Source of the DNA: Larkinella rosea
Lineage (GTDB): Bacteria > Bacteroidota > Bacteroidia > Cytophagales > Spirosomataceae
Reading direction: 5' to 3'
Length of the DNA stretch: 64,000 nucleotides
Assembly: GCF_003858635.1 (NCBI RefSeq)
Contig: NZ_RQJO01000009.1
Span: 992,001 to 1,056,000, forward strand
The position numbers and the translations under genes were made by a program. Under the pieces are notes generated by a model that saw only the letters and a list, made by a program, of their open reading frames with translations, was not told the DNA's origin and ran no database searches. Each line of letters opens with the position of its first letter. Position 1 is the first letter of the stretch. Shown here one piece after another: positions 41,052-50,737 of the stretch.

Positions 41052-42458
41052 ATGCAGAACAATCGATCTTTACTACTGATAACACTCATTCCCTTTACCC
41101 TGGCGGCTTTGCTGACGGTTTTGGCCGATCTGAACTGGATTGCCCTGCCGGCTACACTGCTGCTGGTGGTGCGCTGGCTGGCCATCATCGGGCTGGTTTA
41201 TTACGCCATTCGTAAAAAATCGCTAACCACCTGGATTCTGATTTCGATGGTGGTCGGGGCCGAAATCGGCAACGATTTTCCGGAAGCGGCCGTCAACCTG
41301 CGGGTGTTGAGCCAGATTTTTCTCCGGTTAATCAAAACGATCATCGCTCCGCTGCTTTTTGGAACGCTGGTGGTCGGTATTGCGGGCCATTCCGATCTGA
41401 AGCAGGTAGGCCGGATGGGCTGGAAATCGCTGCTTTATTTTGAAGTCGTGACGACCATTGCCCTGTTCATCGGACTGGCTGCCATTAACATTAGCAAGGC
41501 CGGCGTGGGTATTACCTTGCCCGAAGCCAGTCACGAAAAACTGCCGGATGTTGCCAAACAGTCGATTTCGGACGTCATTCTGCATATTTTTCCCGAAAAC
41601 GTTGCCAAGTCCATCGCCGACGGGCAGGTGCTCCAGATCGTCGTTTTCAGCGTGTTGTTTGCCATTGCCCTGGCCATTACGAAAGAACAATACCGGAAAC
41701 CGGTTTTGCGGTTTGCCGAGAGCCTGTCGGAAGTGATGTTCAAGTTTACGTCCATCATCATGTATTTCGCTCCGGTCGGTGTGGGAGCGGCCATTGCCTA
41801 CACCGTCGGGCACATGGGCCTGGGCATTCTGGTCAACCTGTTTCAACTGCTGGCTACCTTGTACCTGGCGTTGCTGGCATTTCTGCTTTTGGTGCTATTG
41901 CCGGTGGCGCTGATTGCCAAAGTGCCGATCAAAAAATTCGTTCAGGCGCTGATCGAACCGGTTTCGATTGCCTTTGCCACCACCAGTTCCGAAGCGGCCC
42001 TGCCGAAGGCGATGGAAGCCATGACCCGACTGGGGGTTCCCCGGAAAATTGTGGCCTTTGTGATGCCGACGGGGTACAGCTTTAACCTCGATGGATCAAC
42101 ACTTTACCTTTCGCTGGCATCGGTTTTTGTGGCCCAGGCCGCCGGGGTAGAAATGACGTTTGGACAGCAGCTTCTGATGGTTTTTACGCTGATGCTGACC
42201 AGCAAGGGGGTGGCCGGGGTTCCGCGCGCCACGCTGGTGATTCTATTGGGAACCTTGGCTTCGTTCGGCTTACCGGTCGAACCGGTTTTTATCATCCTCG
42301 GAATCGACGAATTAATGGACATGGCGCGGACTTCCGTCAACGTCATTGGTAATTGCCTCGCTACGGTTGTGATTGCCCGCTGGGAAGGGGAGTTCAACGA
42401 AAATGGCGCACTCGTCGAGGCAGAGGACGAGGCATTGCAGATCGAAGGCAAAGTCTAA
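41052..42458 (+). CDS. Dicarboxylate/amino acid:cation symporter (DAACS family)
   Basis: 468 residues with eight helices and two re-entrant loops as in GltP/GltPh. Conserved sites: the serine-rich loop TTSSEAALPKAME near 315, the NMDGT-equivalent NLDGSTLY (here Leu and Ser replace Met and Thr), SKGVAGVPRATLVIL as the second re-entrant loop, and MARTSVNVIGNCLATVVIARWE at helix 8, including the substrate-carboxylate ligand region. It carries glutamate, aspartate or C4-dicarboxylates with Na+ or H+. The N-terminal extension of about 50 residues adds two predicted helices. Confidence 0.92.
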   Translation: MQNNRSLLLITLIPFTLAALLTVLADLNWIALPATLLLVVRWLAIIGLVYYAIRKKSLTTWILISMVVGAEIGNDFPEAAVNLRVLSQIFLRLIKTIIAPLLFGTLVVGIAGHSDLKQVGRMGWKSLLYFEVVTTIALFIGLAAINISKAGVGITLPEASHEKLPDVAKQSISDVILHIFPENVAKSIADGQVLQIVVFSVLFAIALAITKEQYRKPVLRFAESLSEVMFKFTSIIMYFAPVGVGAAIAYTVGHMGLGILVNLFQLLATLYLALLAFLLLVLLPVALIAKVPIKKFVQALIEPVSIAFATTSSEAALPKAMEAMTRLGVPRKIVAFVMPTGYSFNLDGSTLYLSLASVFVAQAAGVEMTFGQQLLMVFTLMLTSKGVAGVPRATLVILLGTLASFGLPVEPVFIILGIDELMDMARTSVNVIGNCLATVVIARWEGEFNENGALVEAEDEALQIEGKV

Positions 42459-42538
42459 ACGCCAAGAAATGACCCCATTAACCGGATTGGTGGTTTGTTG
42501 GGCTATACGATAAATGTTCTCATAATTAATGAATTGGT

Positions 42539-42591
42539 AACGTTGGATATTGGACTGACGTAATAGATTTGTGTGAAACAAATCCAACGTT
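42539..42591 (+). promoter_or_regulatory. Promoter and palindromic leader of the EEP-CBM3 gene
   Basis: TTG at 42543-42545 and TAGATTTG at 42564-42571 (18-base spacing) fit the Bacteroidota -33/-7 pattern. AACGTTGGAT (42539-42548) is the exact inverse of ATCCAACGTT (42582-42591), whose last base touches the ATG. A smaller stem GATTTG/CAAATC lies inside. The outer palindrome could be an operator or a leader hairpin. Confidence 0.55.
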
Positions 42592-45500
42592 ATGCACCAT
42601 CCAACTTTACCTCACTTCATCAGGGGCTTTCTGCTTTTTGGGTTGCTGGGATTATTCTCAGTTACCAAATCTGTTGCCCAGGTTTCTTTCACCGTCGGGA
42701 ATCTGACCCGCACCGAAAATCTGGATGCGCTGCCCGCCAGCGGTACGTCTACGTTTGTTCAAAACAGCACCATTCCGGGGCTTTATGGAGAGCGCACCGG
42801 AACAGGAACGACCATTGTTGCCGGTACGGGCAGTTCGAACGCCGGGGCGCTCAACAGTTTTGGCACCAGTAACGACCGGGCTTTGGGTTCGGTCGGTTCG
42901 AGCAATGCCGCTGCCGGTCATTTCACATATGGTTATCGCCTGAAAAACGAAACCGGTGCCGTCATTACTTCATTAGCCATCCTGTACAATGGCGAACAAT
43001 GGCGGAACAGTGCGGCTCCGGATCTCCAAACGGTTCAGTTTTCGTACCTGGTTTCAACCTCGGCCATTGAAACCACCAATCCGGCTGCGGGGGCCGTCCC
43101 GGCCAATTATGTAGCGGTTTCGGCACTGGATTTCACCAACTCTGTTTCGGGCGGAACCGCCGGGGCTATCGACGGAAATACGAACCGGCAAGCCAAAAGT
43201 TTCACCCTTGCCGGTTTGTCGATTGCGCCGGGAAGTGAGATCATGCTGCGGTGGTACGACCCCGATCATACCGGTTCGGACCACGGTCTGGCCATCGACG
43301 ATTTGAGCGTCACCGCCACCATTGAAGGTAGCGGCACGCCCACCCCGGTTTTATCCGTCAATCCGACGGTTTTATCCGGTTTTACCACTTCTGAAGGAAC
43401 ACCTTCGGCCCCCAAATCCTATACCCTTTCCGGCTCAAACTTAGCTGCCGACGTCCTCATCAGTGCGCCAGCCGGTTTTGAAATCAGCATCGGAAGTACG
43501 TATACGACCTCGTTGACCTTACCGCTGTCGAACAGCAGCGTGGCGGCTACTTCCATCCATGTTCGCTTAATCGGCACACCGCAGGGAACGCCCGGTGGAA
43601 CGATTACCCACGTGAGTGGTTCAGCCTCGGTGGACGTAACCGTTAGCGGAACGGTTTTCGACCCGAATACGATTGCCTCCATTGCCGTGGCCCGGAGTCA
43701 GCCGGTCAATACGCCGATTTCTTCGTTGCCGGGAGGCAAAATTGCGGGGCGCGTGACGGTCAGCAATCAGTTCAACGACGTGGCCTACATTCAGGATCCG
43801 ACGGGAGGTATTGCCGTTTTCAATACGGCGTTCCGGAGCAGCGTTCAAATTGGCGACTCGGTTCAGATTACCGATGGAACACTTGGTGTTTTCAATAACA
43901 ACAAGCAGGTTACCGGAACCGTATCGTTTACGAACTTCGGTAACAAAGGCCCACTCACGCCGAAAGTGATTACAACGACGCAACTACCGGATTATGAAGG
44001 TCAATTGGTAACGGTCAGTTCCGCCGTCATTCGCCCCAATGCGGTAGTCGCTTCGCCCAACCCGGTTTTTGTGTTGACGCCGGATGCCAACTTTTTGCTG
44101 AACGATGCAAGTGGTACGCAGGAAATCCGGGTCAATCGGGGCACGAACATTCCCGGGAACACCAATCCGGTGGGTCCGGCAGCCATCACTGGCGTGGTGG
44201 CCCGTTTCAATACGATCACGCAATTGCTGCCGCGCTTCACGCAGGATCTGCCGGGTTCGACGCCCTATGCACCCGCCGGTGGAAACATCGACCGCAGTCT
44301 GACGCTCGACGTGGCCGCCTGGAATATCGAATGGCTGGGAAGCACCGGCAACGGCCCGACCAACGAAGCGCAGCAGGTCACGAACGCCATATCGGTGTTG
44401 AACAGCCTGCAATCAGACCTTATTGTGCTGGAGGAAATCTCGTCGGACAATGCCTTGCCGAGTCTGCTGGCCGGAATGCCGGGTTATCAGGGGAATTGCT
44501 CACCGTTTGTGTCCAACAATCCGGGGCACGAAATTCCGGCCAATCCGGCGACGCCCGGCCCTGTTTTACCGGCCAACACGCAGCGGGTGTGTATTCTGTA
44601 TAAATCGGATGTGGCCACGTTGATTTCTCAAAAACCGCTGATGGAAAAAGTGGAAAACCTGACGGGTTATCCGACAGCTACTGACAATTTCTGGGCGTCG
44701 GGACGCTATCCATACCTGTGGAAGTTCAACGTGTCGGTTGCTGGGGTCAGTAAACAGATCAATGTCATTGGATTGCATACCAAAGCCAACGAAGGTGCAC
44801 CGAATTCGCAGCTGGCCTATAACCGCCGGAAATACGACGTTCAGGTGTTGTACGACACGCTGAAGGCGCAGTATCCCAATGATTTGTTGCTGCTGGCCGG
44901 CGATTTTAACGATGATCTCGACCGCACCGTGGCCAATGTGGCTACGACCGAAACCACTTACAAACCATTCACGGATGATACCGCCCGTTTTACAGGGGTT
45001 ACCAAGGCACTCAGCGACAACGGTTTTCGGACATATCTGACGGAAGACAACGTGATCGATCACATCATGGTTTCCAACGAACTGGCTCCCGCTTACATCA
45101 ACGGTTCGGCGGGCGTTGGAACGCCGTATCTGACCATTAATGATTACGGCAACACGACTTCCGACCACGTTCCGGTTTTGGCCCGCTTCGATCTGTCAAA
45201 ATTGGCGTTGCTGAAGGTGCAATACCAGAATGGCGACAACGGACAGGCAACGAATAACCAGATCAAACCGTATCTGAAACTGGTCAACGAGGGAACGACG
45301 GCGGTACCTTATTCCGAATTGACGATCCGGTATTGGTTTACGGCGGAGAATTATGCCGGTATCAACACGTTTATCGATTATGCGCAGTTGGGTAACAATA
45401 AGGTCAAGATAAATTATGTCCGTCAGGATTCACCCGCTCTCCTTGGTGCTAACGGTTATATAGAATACGGTTTTGAGGCTTCTGCGGGAAATCTGGCGGC

Positions 45501-46425
45501 TGGCGGTAATTCCGGCCCGATCCAAACCCGTTTGGCGAATAAAGACTGGGCCGATTTGAACGAAACCGACGATCATTCGTATTCGGCAAATGCAAATTAT
45601 GTCCTCACGGACCGGATCACGGTTTACCGGAATGGCACGTTGATCTGGGGCGTTGAACCGCAAACCACGTCGCCCGTCGTCAAGCTGAAAGTGCTCACAG
45701 AAAACAAAAACGGCAATCCTAATTCGAACTCCATCAGCACGTATCTGAAAGTCAGCAACGAAGGAAATGTACCGCTGGCATATGGTGATCTGGCTGTCCG
45801 TTATTGGTTTACGCCCGAAGGAACGACATCGCTCAATTACTGGATCGATTACGCCAAACTTGGTAATTCCAACCTGACGGGCCAGTTTGTTCCGGTCAAC
45901 CCCGCCCGGTCCGGCGCGGAAACGTACCTGGAATTAAACGTAAAACCGGCCGCCGGAACCTTGTATCCACTCAGTAACACCGGAAATATTCAATACCGGA
46001 TTGCGAAATCCAACTGGTCGAATTTCAACGAGACCAATGATTATTCGTACAAAGCAGCCGCGCCTTTTTCTGAAAATGACCACGTTACAGTGTATTACCA
46101 GGGCAATCTGATTTATGGAATCGAACCGCCGGTTGCTACCGGCGCGCGGCTGTCAACAGTAGAAAATGGGGGCATATTTCAGGTTCAGGTGTTACCAAAC
46201 CCGGTTTCGGATGTATTTGAAGTTGAATTTATTGCCCCGGCTGGCGAAACGGTTCGACTGCAACTGACTGATCTCCACGGTCGGACGGTTTTGCAGCACG
46301 GTATGTCGGCAACGGGTCAACGTCAACGCCAATCGATGAATGTTCGCACGCAGGCGGCTGGCGTCTATTTTCTCCGTGCGGCTGCCGGACCGGAAACAGG
46401 GTTGATTAAAGTGCTTAAACCCTGA
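42592..46425 (+). CDS. T9SS-exported endonuclease/exonuclease/phosphatase protein with two CBM3 modules
   Basis: 1277 residues with signal peptide (FIRGFLLFGLLGLFSVTK, VAQ cleavage). A beta-rich N-terminal region (to about 250) and Ig-like repeat (SAPKSYTLSGSNL) precede an OB-fold-like segment near 385-510 (GGKIAGRVTVSNQFNDVAYI). The EEP catalytic domain is about 565-870: AWNIEWLG, metal ligands E614-E615 (VLEEIS), GDFND with D771 and N773, and SDHVPVL with D858-H859. Residues 875-1020 and 1026-1176 are two CBM3 cellulose-binding modules (YLKLVNEG, ELTIRYWFTAENY, NETDDHSY and the matching YLKVSNEG, DLAVRYWFTPEG, NETNDYSY). The C-terminal 85 residues form a T9SS type A sorting domain. A surface nuclease or phosphoesterase tethered to polysaccharide is inferred. 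Confidence 0.88.
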   Translation: MHHPTLPHFIRGFLLFGLLGLFSVTKSVAQVSFTVGNLTRTENLDALPASGTSTFVQNSTIPGLYGERTGTGTTIVAGTGSSNAGALNSFGTSNDRALGSVGSSNAAAGHFTYGYRLKNETGAVITSLAILYNGEQWRNSAAPDLQTVQFSYLVSTSAIETTNPAAGAVPANYVAVSALDFTNSVSGGTAGAIDGNTNRQAKSFTLAGLSIAPGSEIMLRWYDPDHTGSDHGLAIDDLSVTATIEGSGTPTPVLSVNPTVLSGFTTSEGTPSAPKSYTLSGSNLAADVLISAPAGFEISIGSTYTTSLTLPLSNSSVAATSIHVRLIGTPQGTPGGTITHVSGSASVDVTVSGTVFDPNTIASIAVARSQPVNTPISSLPGGKIAGRVTVSNQFNDVAYIQDPTGGIAVFNTAFRSSVQIGDSVQITDGTLGVFNNNKQVTGTVSFTNFGNKGPLTPKVITTTQLPDYEGQLVTVSSAVIRPNAVVASPNPVFVLTPDANFLLNDASGTQEIRVNRGTNIPGNTNPVGPAAITGVVARFNTITQLLPRFTQDLPGSTPYAPAGGNIDRSLTLDVAAWNIEWLGSTGNGPTNEAQQVTNAISVLNSLQSDLIVLEEISSDNALPSLLAGMPGYQGNCSPFVSNNPGHEIPANPATPGPVLPANTQRVCILYKSDVATLISQKPLMEKVENLTGYPTATDNFWASGRYPYLWKFNVSVAGVSKQINVIGLHTKANEGAPNSQLAYNRRKYDVQVLYDTLKAQYPNDLLLLAGDFNDDLDRTVANVATTETTYKPFTDDTARFTGVTKALSDNGFRTYLTEDNVIDHIMVSNELAPAYINGSAGVGTPYLTINDYGNTTSDHVPVLARFDLSKLALLKVQYQNGDNGQATNNQIKPYLKLVNEGTTAVPYSELTIRYWFTAENYAGINTFIDYAQLGNNKVKINYVRQDSPALLGANGYIEYGFEASAGNLAAGGNSGPIQTRLANKDWADLNETDDHSYSANANYVLTDRITVYRNGTLIWGVEPQTTSPVVKLKVLTENKNGNPNSNSISTYLKVSNEGNVPLAYGDLAVRYWFTPEGTTSLNYWIDYAKLGNSNLTGQFVPVNPARSGAETYLELNVKPAAGTLYPLSNTGNIQYRIAKSNWSNFNETNDYSYKAAAPFSENDHVTVYYQGNLIYGIEPPVATGARLSTVENGGIFQVQVLPNPVSDVFEVEFIAPAGETVRLQLTDLHGRTVLQHGMSATGQRQRQSMNVRTQAAGVYFLRAAAGPETGLIKVLKP

Positions 46426-46464
46426 CAGCGCCGGGCCGACGATTCGGCCTTAAGGCCCTGTCAG
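46422..46464. terminator. Weak bidirectional hairpin overlapping two stop codons
   Basis: CTGACAG (46422-46428) and GGGCC (46433-46437) pair with GGCCCTGTCAG (46454-46464) with a bulge. It overlaps both convergent gene ends (46425 and 46450). Confidence 0.4.
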
Positions 46465-46899
46465 CGGTTTGAAAAATCGTTTGTAGATCGGTTTCCGATA
46501 GGCAAATAAACCGTACATGATGGGGTAGAGCAGGAAATCCGTCAGTCGGCTGGGCGTTCGGAAGTGGATTTCGTCGGCAATGCGCGTTTGATCACCGTCG
46601 CGAATGATGCGGTGTTTGTGGTGCCAGTAGGCGAGAAAGAAGGGCAGTTGGATGCCTTCGTCGATGAAGTAAATTTCCTGATCGGTAGCCTGCTGGTCGG
46701 TGATGCGACTGATCCAGTCCTGCCTGAATAATAGAAAGTTCAGGCGCAAATGGACCATATCGCCTTTCTGACAGCCATCAAACCGAACGACTTTGACGGG
46801 CGGAAACGGCGGACTGAGTTGGTCAAAAAGCGTCTGCGTAAATCCCGCCCACACCTGTCGGTAATCTTGTTCAACGGATGTGTAAAGCGAGATTTTCAT
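46450..46899 (-). CDS. SRPBCC-superfamily ligand-binding protein
   Basis: 149 residues, no signal. The START/SRPBCC helix-grip fold is suggested by MKISLYTSVEQDYRQVWAGF, WISRITDQQATDQEIYFIDE, LPFFLAYWHHKHRII and DEIHFRTPSRLTDFLLYPIM. The proteins bind hydrophobic ligands, and the ligand is unknown. It lies downstream of the GlyRS gene on the same strand, separated by a hairpin. Confidence 0.82.
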   Translation of the reverse strand: MKISLYTSVEQDYRQVWAGFTQTLFDQLSPPFPPVKVVRFDGCQKGDMVHLRLNFLLFRQDWISRITDQQATDQEIYFIDEGIQLPFFLAYWHHKHRIIRDGDQTRIADEIHFRTPSRLTDFLLYPIMYGLFAYRKPIYKRFFKPLTGP

Positions 46900-46900
46900 A

Positions 46901-46953
46901 CGTACCTACGGACCGGCGGACTCAACGGGAGCGCCCGCTGGCCCGTAGGTGCG
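46901..46953 (-). repeat. Hairpin between GlyRS and SRPBCC genes
   Basis: Arms CGTACCTACGGACCGGCGG (46901-46919) and 46935-46953 match at 16 of 19 positions. One arm begins one base before the SRPBCC start codon and the other ends three bases from the GlyRS stop, so the gap is fully occupied. Its words resemble those of the 11950-11990 terminator. Confidence 0.7.
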
Positions 46954-46956
46954 ATT

Positions 46957-48456
46957 TTAAAGTTGTTCCAGAATCCGTTCCATCGATACGGCCTGGCCGA
47001 TGTGCTGCTTCAGTTCGCTGATATGCATCCGGATTTGCTCGGTAGAGTCGCGGTGGCGAATGGTAACGGTGTCATCTTCCAGCGTCTGGTAATCGACGGC
47101 GATGCAGAACGGCGTACCGATCAGATCCTGACGCGTATACCGTTTGCCGATGGCGTCGCGTTCTTCGTAAATGACCCGGAAATCGCTGCGCAACAGCTTG
47201 AGAATCTGCTGGGCTTTTTCCGGCAAACCGTCTTTCCGAACGAGTGGGAAGATGGCGGCTTTCACCGGTGCCAACGCCGGATGCAGTTTCAGGTACGTCC
47301 GGGTTTTCTGGTTTTCACCTTCACCCACCACTTCTTCCGTCAACGCATTGCAGAAAACTGCCAGAAACAGTCGGTCCGCACCGACGGAGGTTTCGACCAC
47401 GTACGGAATGTAATTGCCAAACGGTTTGCCGTTTTCGTCCAGGTCGTTGTCAAAATACTGCTGCTTTTTCCGACTCAGTTCCTGGTGGCTTTTCAGGTCA
47501 AAATCGGTGCGGGAGTGAATACCCTCCATTTCGCGGAAACCAAACGGAAACTGGTATTCGATATCGACAGCCGCATTGGCGTAATGCGCGAGTTTCTCGT
47601 GAATGTGGAATTTCAATTTTTCGGCGGGCAGACCGACGGCTTTGTGGAAATTCAGCCGGGCGGTTTTCCATTTTTCGTACCATTCCATTTCGGTGCCGGG
47701 ACGAACGAAAAACTGCATTTCCATCTGTTCGAATTCGCGCATCCGGAACGTAAATTGCCGGGCCACGATCTCGTTGCGAAACGCTTTGCCGATTTGCGCA
47801 ATCCCGAACGGAATCTTCATCCGACCGGTTTTCTGAACGTTCAGAAAATTGACAAAAATACCCTGAGCGGTTTCGGGACGCAGGTAAATCAGACTGGAGT
47901 CTTCGGCCACGGAACCCACCTGCGTGGAGAACATCAGGTTAAACTGCCGCACTTCGGTCCAGTTGGCGGTTTTGGAAATCGGATCGACGATGCCTTCGCT
48001 AATGATCAGTTCCCGAACGCCGTCGAGGTCGTTTTCGCCCAGCAGGCGACCCATTTCGAGCAGCAGTTCGTGCCCTTTTTCGGCCTGGCCATTGGCGGCA
48101 TATTCTTCGGCTTTCAACTCGAGCAACTGATCGGCGCGGTACCGTTTTTTAGAGTCTTTATTGTCGATCATCGGGTCGTTGAACGAATCGACGTGACCCG
48201 AGGCTTTCCAGGTCAGCGGGTGCATGAAAATCGACGCATCGATGCCCACCACGTTGTCGTGAACCTGCGTCATGGCCTTCCACCAGACCGATTTGAGGTT
48301 ATTTTTCAGTTCCACGCCGTTCTGACCGTAGTCGTAAACCGCCTGTAAACCGTCGTAAATTTCACTGGACGGGAACACGAAGCCGTATTCTTTGGCGTGG
48401 GAAATAATGTCTTGCAGAGAGGTGGCCGGAGCCTGTTTCGGTTTTGCGTCTTCCAT
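46957..48456 (-). CDS. glyS: Glycyl-tRNA synthetase (homodimeric class II)
   Basis: 499 residues, the alpha2-type enzyme. Class II motif 2 is seen in GIAQIGKAFRNEI, with LRPETAQGIFVNF just upstream, and the glycine/ATP pocket in FRMREFEQMEMQFF and the C-terminal SVGADRLFLAVFC (motif 3). The anticodon-binding domain follows, from about residue 400 (LAPVKAAIFPLV). It charges tRNA-Gly in the cytosol. The SRPBCC gene lies downstream. Confidence 0.97.
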   Translation of the reverse strand: MEDAKPKQAPATSLQDIISHAKEYGFVFPSSEIYDGLQAVYDYGQNGVELKNNLKSVWWKAMTQVHDNVVGIDASIFMHPLTWKASGHVDSFNDPMIDNKDSKKRYRADQLLELKAEEYAANGQAEKGHELLLEMGRLLGENDLDGVRELIISEGIVDPISKTANWTEVRQFNLMFSTQVGSVAEDSSLIYLRPETAQGIFVNFLNVQKTGRMKIPFGIAQIGKAFRNEIVARQFTFRMREFEQMEMQFFVRPGTEMEWYEKWKTARLNFHKAVGLPAEKLKFHIHEKLAHYANAAVDIEYQFPFGFREMEGIHSRTDFDLKSHQELSRKKQQYFDNDLDENGKPFGNYIPYVVETSVGADRLFLAVFCNALTEEVVGEGENQKTRTYLKLHPALAPVKAAIFPLVRKDGLPEKAQQILKLLRSDFRVIYEERDAIGKRYTRQDLIGTPFCIAVDYQTLEDDTVTIRHRDSTEQIRMHISELKQHIGQAVSMERILEQL

Positions 48457-49000
48457 GATGCCGCAAAAATACGGATTTAGACCAGTCGCCTAACAAAAAT
48501 TTTACACTTTTGAGCCATCCTAAAAACCGCCCGGTTCGGATGGGGTCCTTTGTCAATTGGAACCAAGCCGCAACAGCCTTGGGAATGCAATCCGAAAATC
48601 TGGCATTTGTACCCCAAATTATGGCCTTCCAGATTAAAATTTGGCACCATTTATGCAGTTTGGGTAACATATTAAAGGCAAATTAAAGGAAGAGAATAGT
48701 GATTAATAAGTTATTAAATAAGGGTAGAAAAGGCATCTCTATACCGTGGAAAGGGCTATCTGGAACGCTTTTTGTCAACAGATAGGTACGCTGCCATCTC
48801 TATTATTTCTTTAAAATGATGAAAATTAAAACTGTATTTAACCGTAAATACTGCGCTGTACGGATTTCCTTCAAAACTACTTTATATCCAAAGGAATGTT
48901 TCAATTAGCGAAGGCCCATCTGACCCATTTTTGAAGCAAGCTCGCACGGATTCGCTTTTTGTACTGAAATCTATTTTCGACCGGTTTCAACCCGTTCCTT
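48457..49000. other. Gene-free divergent region
   Basis: 544 bases between GlyRS and the hybrid kinase, no coding frame of substance. For GlyRS a minus-strand TATTTTTG (48471-48464) with a TTTG at 48497-48494 is promoter-like, but it lies so near the ATG that the mRNA would be nearly leaderless. Nothing else recognised. Confidence 0.4.
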
Positions 49001-50623
49001 ATGTTGATTGCTCCCATTCCTGATAACGACGCCCAACGGCTTGAGTCGTTGCGCCAGTATTTCCTGCTGGATACGGCCCCCGAAGCTGAATATGACCGGG
49101 TTTCGCACATTGCTTCCCAGATTTGTCAGACTCCCATCGCCATGGTTAGTCTGATCGACAAGGACCGGCAGTGGGTGAAGTCGTATTTTGGCCTGGCGGT
49201 TGAGAACATTCCGCGGGAAATTTCGCTTTGCGCGCATACCATCGTCAACGTCCATCCCTTGATTGTGGAAGATACGAAGATGGATCACCGCTTTTGGGAT
49301 AACCCCGCCGTAACGGGTCCGCCGAACATCATTTTCTACGCGGGCGTTCCCTTGCTGTCGTCGGAGGGGTTCGCCATTGGTTCCATCTGTGTGATCGATC
49401 ATTATCCCCGCCAACTGGCTCCTGCGCAGAAAATGACTTTACAGGCGCTGGCGGCTCAGGTGATGTTGTTGATGGAGTTGCGTCGGACCAACAACCGGCT
49501 GGTGAAGGCCCGGGCGGAAGCCGAAGAACTGGCGCGTCAGAAATCGCAACTGCTGGCAACGCTGAGCCACGAAATCCGTACACCGCTGCATGCGCTGGAA
49601 GGCTATACCCAGTTGCTGATCGATGAAAAACCGCGTGATGACCAGCAGAAGAGCCTTCGCCGTTTGCAAACGACCGGGCGGACGCTCGTTAATCTGGTCA
49701 ATAATATTCTCGATTACAGCAAGTTACAGGCGGGGAAGCTGGTGCTCGAATCCATTCCGTTCTCACTGAGCGAGCTGATTCAGCAGGCGGTTGAAATGCA
49801 GAACTGGCGGGTTCAACAGAAAAACATTCAATTGGTTACCCAAATAGATGCCCGGCTACCAGGCCAGTTGAAGGGCGATGCGACGCGCATTTTCCAGGTT
49901 TTGGTTAACCTGATCAGTAATGCCATTAAATTTACGGAAGCTGGTGAGGTGCGGGTTCATGTATCGGTGACGTCTGATGATGCGTCCGAAATCGATCTGA
50001 AAATTGAGGTGAGCGATACCGGGATAGGAATTCCCCCAAAATCCCTGGCGCTTCTCTTTAACGAATACACCCAGGTTTCGGCTTCCACCACGCGACTCTA
50101 CGGGGGCACCGGTCTTGGATTGGCCATTTGCCGGCAACTCCTTGAGCTAATGGGTAGTAAGCTGGAAGTCCGCAGCCGGGAAGGGGAAGGATCGCAATTC
50201 GGTTTTCGCCTGCATCTACCGGTTCTTGAAACGGCTCCGAAAGAACGGTCGTCCAGACTCTCACAACCGAATGATTTGCTGCTCGCCGTTGACGACAATC
50301 CGCTGAATACCAAACTACTGGCTCACCTTATTGCTAAACAGGGGGGACAGGTAGCCACGTTCAATTCCCCGCTAAAGGCCCTGGAATCGGCCCGAACCGT
50401 GCCGTACCGGGCTATTTTACTGGATTTGCACATGCCGGAACTCGACGGCTACGAGTTGGCCCAAAACCTGCAGGAGTTGCAGCCCGGTGTACCCCTTGTT
50501 GCCGTATCTGCGGATGATAGTGTCGAAACGATTGAGCGCGTGAAATCGACCGGTTTTCAATTTTTTTTACGAAAACCGTTTTTGCCGCACGATCTGGTTC
50601 GAATTTTGAAGGAGTTATCGTAA
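49001..50623 (+). CDS. Hybrid histidine kinase (GAF-HisKA-HATPase-REC)
   Basis: 540 residues, no transmembrane segment. GAF domain about 20-165 (CQTPIAMVSLIDKDRQWVKS, GFAIGSICVIDHYP). HisKA with H190 in LSHEIRTPLHALEGY. HATPase about 295-415 (NLISNAIKFTEAG, DTGIGIPPKSL, GTGLGLAICRQL). C-terminal REC with D475 in LLDLHMPELDGY and lysine in FLRKPFLP. The input is cytosolic, perhaps a small ligand or light bound by GAF. A single-domain REC follows 114 bases later and could take its phosphate. Confidence 0.95.
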   Translation: MLIAPIPDNDAQRLESLRQYFLLDTAPEAEYDRVSHIASQICQTPIAMVSLIDKDRQWVKSYFGLAVENIPREISLCAHTIVNVHPLIVEDTKMDHRFWDNPAVTGPPNIIFYAGVPLLSSEGFAIGSICVIDHYPRQLAPAQKMTLQALAAQVMLLMELRRTNNRLVKARAEAEELARQKSQLLATLSHEIRTPLHALEGYTQLLIDEKPRDDQQKSLRRLQTTGRTLVNLVNNILDYSKLQAGKLVLESIPFSLSELIQQAVEMQNWRVQQKNIQLVTQIDARLPGQLKGDATRIFQVLVNLISNAIKFTEAGEVRVHVSVTSDDASEIDLKIEVSDTGIGIPPKSLALLFNEYTQVSASTTRLYGGTGLGLAICRQLLELMGSKLEVRSREGEGSQFGFRLHLPVLETAPKERSSRLSQPNDLLLAVDDNPLNTKLLAHLIAKQGGQVATFNSPLKALESARTVPYRAILLDLHMPELDGYELAQNLQELQPGVPLVAVSADDSVETIERVKSTGFQFFLRKPFLPHDLVRILKELS

Positions 50624-50737
50624 CCCGTAGCTTGTATTTCAGTGAGTTAGAAAAGAGGGGTGAGTTCTAAAATTCAACGTGTAAAACTTTGGCAACGATT
50701 CCTTGTTTAAACGGGAAAACGTTGCCGACCATGAAAA

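Noticed and set aside
46750-48348. 532-residue plus-strand frame opposite GlyRS
   Set aside because: Exact antisense shadow of glyS with repetitive Phe/Gln/His composition and no domain.
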